DNA of 24,586 nt, taken from assembly GCA_915063485.1 (NCBI GenBank), contig CAJZDJ010000020.1, positions 1-24,586 of the forward strand. Direction: 5' to 3'. Under the pieces are notes generated by a model. That model was not told where the DNA came from. It did no database searches and saw only the letters and a list, made by a program, of their open reading frames with translations. The first letter of the stretch is position 1, and each line of letters begins with the position of its first letter. This document shows, piece after piece, positions 21,690-24,586 of this stretch. Position numbers and translations under genes: made by a program. This DNA is from an uncultured Actinomyces sp. Its GTDB lineage: Bacteria > Actinomycetota > Actinomycetes > Actinomycetales > Actinomycetaceae.

Positions 21690-22847
21690 TTAAGTAGACG
21701 TAACCCTGTGCGTCGTCGACACTACAAGCTTTTTCGACCTGCGAGCTGCCAGATCAATTACCTGCCCGTCCTCATAAACAGCAGAGTTATCAGGGAGGCC
21801 AATCCAGGCAGAAATAAGCGCCCTGGGCACACCCGTGGCTTCTGCGATTCGCCTGGGCGAAAAACCAGGCCAAGCGCGCGCCGCCGCCTGCGCAAAGAGC
21901 GTAGGACGTTCCACAGAAACCTCAACGGGTTCCTGATATCGCCAGCCGCGCGCATTGATCTGCCCATATAGGCTTTTTGCTCGCATTTCAGAGATTAAAT
22001 GAAGTCGCTGAGCACGCGTAACAATTGCCATTAACGAGGTACCAAAGCGGGCTTTAACTCGCAATAAATCTGGCAGAGTAGAGCGCTCATTTACGCTTTC
22101 ACGCATAGGCCCCTCCGGTAAAAGGAGAGCTCCAGCAAACTCGAAGGCCCTGCGTTCCTGCGGGGAACGAGAAGTTGGAGGGTTCTTTAGATCATTGTCA
22201 TAGAGCAGATGCGCTAATTCGTGTGCAATGATCATGCGCTGAACGTCGCCACGCTTGGGTGCCAAAGTGGCAATTACAGGGCGATCCTCGCTAGCAGAAG
22301 GGCGAGAAATTCCAACCATATCTGTTCCATATGAGCGTTGTGGATCCAAATTAGCCACAACAGCTATCCCCATACGTTCAACCATACGGGTCACTGAAGG
22401 TACAGGGGCATCAGCGCGTAAACCTGCCACTTCACGCAGCATTACAGCGCTATCTTCAACATCCAGTTCATGCACATCCGGAGGCGTAAATTGGTAGTAG
22501 CCAGATTTTTGTGAGGCCTCACGCCACAGATCATTAGCTAACTGGCTAAGCACACCAACCCGGCGTTCCTCAACAGAGCGCGTTGTTGACTTCTTACGGA
22601 AGGTCACCGCAGCGCGGTCTGAGTCACGTGTAGGGCGGGCGAAAAATGAGCGAGGCACGCCAAACTCTAGAGCTAAGCGATTAACTAACTCTGCAGACAG
22701 CGGGTTCACTCCGTTAATTAGCTTTGAAACGGCACCTTGTGACATTCCTAGGCGCGCTGCCACCTCGGTCTGTGTGATCCCCTCTAGATGCAACAGGGCC
22801 TCTAAACGAGCACCATAAAGTTCAGCTGGCCGTGTCACTGTCCTCAT
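21690..22847 (-). CDS. XRE-family HTH fused to ImmA/IrrE metallopeptidase
   Basis: About 385 aa from ATG 22847 (GAGG just upstream). The frame is open to TTG 22901, with another ATG at 22859; the start overlaps the preceding gene by 26 bases, indicating translational coupling. The N-terminal HTH reads ITQTEVAARLGMSQGAVSKLINGVNPLSAELVNRLA (residues 24-60 of this start). The M78 peptidase domain has the zinc motif AHELAH in RMIIAHELAHLLYDND, followed by QERRAFEFAGALLLPEG, which supplies the downstream acidic ligand region. Such fusions act as stress-responsive repressors that cleave or sense partners, and several are antitoxin-like. The preceding 216-aa gene is the natural partner. C-terminal residues include a winged-helix-like part after the peptidase core. 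Confidence 0.9.
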   Translation of the reverse strand: MRTVTRPAELYGARLEALLHLEGITQTEVAARLGMSQGAVSKLINGVNPLSAELVNRLALEFGVPRSFFARPTRDSDRAAVTFRKKSTTRSVEERRVGVLSQLANDLWREASQKSGYYQFTPPDVHELDVEDSAVMLREVAGLRADAPVPSVTRMVERMGIAVVANLDPQRSYGTDMVGISRPSASEDRPVIATLAPKRGDVQRMIIAHELAHLLYDNDLKNPPTSRSPQERRAFEFAGALLLPEGPMRESVNERSTLPDLLRVKARFGTSLMAIVTRAQRLHLISEMRAKSLYGQINARGWRYQEPVEVSVERPTLFAQAAARAWPGFSPRRIAEATGVPRALISAWIGLPDNSAVYEDGQVIDLAARRSKKLVVSTTHRVTST

Positions 22848-23472
22848 TTGCCTCAACATCGATTTGAGCGAAGAAGTTTTCTTCCTGTGAGACTTCTTCA
22901 AAGTTCAGTTCTCTGATCTCTTGCACCTCTGCAAACAATGGGATACTTGCGTCAATCTTAGTTTTGTAGCCAAATGCGCCCGCATCAATCGTGTGCACTA
23001 AGCGCAAAGTAAAGCCTTCCTCTGCTTTACCAGGGACGCAGTAATCCCACAACAGCAACAGCCTAAGAAGCGGGAGCGCCCCTTCCTCCTCTTCTCCACC
23101 TTGAAAAAGCGATGGCTGCCAAAACGCGCGTCGTGCTGCATTTTTTCCTGCTGCTGGTACTCCGCCAGGAAACGCTAAGGCGTTTTCTTTTAAGAATCTA
23201 ACTTGAACCTCATCTGTACATAGGAGCAGTTGCTCCATACGCTGCGGCAGTCCCCCAATTTGCCAGCCGCGTGGAAGTTTGCCGGAAGATTCAAGCAGAT
23301 CACGTAACCGAGCACGCGCCACCAACGGTCGCAATACAGGATGCTTTCCATGATTTATATCTGAAAGCTGCATACTCGCATAGGCAAGTGCATCACTGAA
23401 GAGATCCCATAACACTGGAGCAAGCTGCACTGCCACATTTTGCACAGTTTCAAGCGTCTTATCTTTAGACAT
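22822..23472 (-). CDS. Unknown 216-aa protein, first gene of the XRE/ImmA operon
   Basis: 216 aa. ATG 23472 has a perfect AGGAGG (23479-23484 on the opposite strand) at 6 bases; the frame extends to 23520 but those codons precede the ribosome binding site. No signal peptide or membrane helix. Residues 1-40 are helical (TLETVQNVAVQLAPVLWDLFSDALAY). A central acidic GGEEEEGA run precedes LPLLRLLLLWDYCVPGKAEEGFTLRLVHTIDAGAFGYKTKID, and the end is very acidic (NFEEVSQEENFFAQIDVEANEDSDTAS). The stop lies inside the next gene, so the two are coupled. By context it is the toxin-like or target partner of an HTH/ImmA regulator, but no known toxin motif is visible. Confidence 0.82.
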   Translation of the reverse strand: MSKDKTLETVQNVAVQLAPVLWDLFSDALAYASMQLSDINHGKHPVLRPLVARARLRDLLESSGKLPRGWQIGGLPQRMEQLLLCTDEVQVRFLKENALAFPGGVPAAGKNAARRAFWQPSLFQGGEEEEGALPLLRLLLLWDYCVPGKAEEGFTLRLVHTIDAGAFGYKTKIDASIPLFAEVQEIRELNFEEVSQEENFFAQIDVEANEDSDTAS

Positions 23473-23478
23473 AGTACC

Positions 23479-23530
23479 CCTCCTAAGGATCGCTAGGAAT
23501 ATTATGCAGCAAAAAAACATGTTCCTCTAG
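23479..23530. promoter_or_regulatory. TCCT/AGGA inverted repeats before the XRE/ImmA operon
   Basis: TCCTA (23481-23485) and TAGGA (23494-23498) form an inverted repeat. TCCTAAGGA is itself palindromic, and TCCTCTAGG (23523-23531) adds another copy. They flank the likely promoter region of the operon and could be autoregulatory operator sites of the HTH protein. The first overlaps the Shine-Dalgarno, so part of the symmetry may be coincidental. Confidence 0.35.
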
Positions 23531-23662
23531 GCCGTGCGGGACAACACCAGCAGGGCATTTGGATACTGGATAGTGCCCTTAAGATCGCCGCGAACGCTGC
23601 TAGGGTTGAAGGTCTACAGCGGCCTAAGCGCCGAGACACTCTATCTAGCAAAGGAATGAATC

Positions 23663-23980
23663 ATGCTGGTAGTCACCACCCCAACCATCGAAGGTATGCC
23701 GGTTAAGCAGTACATCGGGATGGTTTCTGGCGAGACCATTGCGGGCGTGAACATGTTTAAGGATTTTGCAGCTGGCCTGTCCAACGTGTTTGGTGGCCGG
23801 GCAAGCGGCTACGAAAACGAAATCGCCAACGCCTCACGCACCGCAGTTAACGAGATGTGCACCCGGGCCCAATCCATGGGCGCGAACGCCGTCGTCGGCG
23901 TGCACGTAGATTACTTCACGGCAGGGGCAGACAACGCCATGCTGGCCGCAATCGCAACCGGCACCGCCGTCGTCCTATAA
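23663..23980 (+). CDS. UPF0145 (YbjQ-like) family protein
   Basis: 105 aa, full length for the family. ATG start 7 bases after AAAGGA (23650-23655). The sequence TIEGMPVKQYIGMVSGETIAGVN, then SYENEIANASRTAVNEM-type helix (GYENEIANASRTAVNEMCTRA) and MGANAVVGVHVDYFT match the UPF0145/YbjQ family, small pentameric-type proteins of unsettled function once labelled heavy-metal binding. It is cytoplasmic. It is divergent from the XRE/ImmA operon with a 190-base spacer and is probably a single-gene unit; a weak CTGCCG/CGGCAG pair (23994-24026) lies downstream. Confidence 0.93.
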   Translation: MLVVTTPTIEGMPVKQYIGMVSGETIAGVNMFKDFAAGLSNVFGGRASGYENEIANASRTAVNEMCTRAQSMGANAVVGVHVDYFTAGADNAMLAAIATGTAVVL

Positions 23981-24104
23981 AAACTGTACGTAACTGCCGC
24001 CAAGCAGCCCCCGCCAATCACGGCAGACTCAACTTTGCAGGCAAAGCAGACGCGAGTAAAGCAGATCTGTAGACAAAAGCAGGCTACCTGGCTAGCCGAA
24101 CTGA

Positions 24105-24110
24105 TAGCAT
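24105..24110 (+). promoter_or_regulatory. TAGCAT -10 box for a leaderless start
   Basis: TAGCAT fits the TANNNT pattern and ends 6 bases before ATG 24117. No Shine-Dalgarno is present, so the mRNA is probably leaderless. Confidence 0.45.
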
Positions 24111-24116
24111 ACAAAT

Positions 24117-24586
24117 ATGTGGGCTGCATTACCTATCATCCTGGCACTAGTTGGACTAGCCGCTCTCCTCTATTTTGGGATGGGAAGCTACAAGGCCATC
24201 ATGTGGTGGCTGCTGCTTTCGCCTGACTACTTGCTGTTCTTGGGCCTCACCTGGGTTTACACCCTTGATTACCTGTCTTGGCAGGGCATGGCCAAGCTTG
24301 GACAGTACGCCTGGACGATTGACGTGATGCTGCTGGTAGGGGTTGTCTATTTCATCCTCAACTCGCTTTTGTATGGCAAATCCACCCGCCTGTACAAGAT
24401 CGTCAGCGCCCTGGTGATCTTGGCGTGCAGCCTGTACATCATGCTGGTGCCGGTTACGGACTTCATTCAGGGGATCGGCCCCAAGCCAGCCAATAACCTT
24501 TCAATCAGCCAGATGGTTTACATCGGTATCGCCGTAGTTATCGCCGCAGTCACTTGGTTCATGCGCCAGTCCACCATGGCTAAGCT
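24117..24586 (+). CDS. Polytopic membrane protein, 3' end outside window
   Basis: The frame opens at ATG 24117 and stays open for 156 codons to the window edge. It begins MWAALPIILALVGLAALLYF, a hydrophobic helix. Further helices are near residues 30-48 (WWLLLSPDYLLFLGLTWVY), 67-85 (TIDVMLLVGVVYFILNSLLY), 92-113 (IVSALVILACSLYIMLVPVTDF) and 133-147 (MVYIGIAVVIAAVTWFM). No family motif is recognised. The codon use and the continuous hydrophobic pattern support real coding. Translation is probably leaderless. Confidence 0.75.
   Translation, partial: MWAALPIILALVGLAALLYFGMGSYKAIMWWLLLSPDYLLFLGLTWVYTLDYLSWQGMAKLGQYAWTIDVMLLVGVVYFILNSLLYGKSTRLYKIVSALVILACSLYIMLVPVTDFIQGIGPKPANNLSISQMVYIGIAVVIAAVTWFMRQSTMAK

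Noticed and set aside
21423..21971. 182-codon + strand frame across the ankyrin/ImmA junction
   Set aside because: It is antisense to two well-supported genes and has an Arg/Pro-rich composition with no ribosome binding site.
23473..23520. 16-codon N-terminal extension of the 216-aa protein
   Set aside because: It would place the perfect AGGAGG inside the coding region; the downstream ATG with 6-base spacing is clearly better.

Overview
The window looks like chromosomal DNA of a mid-GC actinobacterium, probably in or near the Actinomycetaceae. This is inferred from mixed-GC coding, frequent GTG/TTG starts, -10 boxes placed for leaderless transcription, and the gene repertoire (MetX, cytoplasmic GH13 amylase, GT4, Mop, UPF0145). 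No rRNA, tRNA, CRISPR array or insertion sequence was seen.

Region 1 (1-12029, all + strand) is a tandem array of twelve secreted or membrane-anchored proteins in two families. Family A has eight members, the first cut by the window edge. Each full-length member has a signal peptide, a beta-rich ectodomain with two conserved cysteines, usually a Ser/Thr/Pro or Gly/Ser stalk, a D/SNTxLY-type junction, one membrane helix followed by Lys/Arg, and a Pro/Gln/Gly/Asn-rich cytoplasmic tail. Several tails end in a PPYG...NYP motif. The ectodomain layout recalls LppM of mycobacteria, which is an inference. Family B has four members sharing an unusual N-terminus (RKxAxLAL...CLCxPSAxA) that continues into extreme low-complexity sequence: RGG/SR, Tyr-Gly, Gly-His or Asp-Ser-Tyr. 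One member combines an RGG/RS segment with a membrane-anchored, FUS-like Gly-Tyr-Gln tail. Strong perfect hairpins divide the array into about five transcription units. This array is the best candidate for an undescribed system.

Region 2 (12030-15146) holds metX, preceded by a possible 39-codon Met-containing leader peptide whose stop abuts a strong hairpin (candidate attenuator). It is convergent with a cytoplasmic alpha-amylase.

Region 3 (15203-19326) has two paralogous four-helix membrane proteins of unknown function with a shared upstream box, a GT4 glycosyltransferase, and a stand-alone molybdate-binding Mop protein on the other strand.

Region 4 (19393-23472, - strand) has an AT-rich polytopic membrane protein of unknown function. 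Next to it is a three-gene set: unknown 216-aa protein, XRE-HTH/ImmA-IrrE metallopeptidase, ankyrin-repeat protein. That set resembles a toxin-antitoxin or stress-switch module. The window ends with a UPF0145 protein and the start of another membrane protein that runs off the edge.
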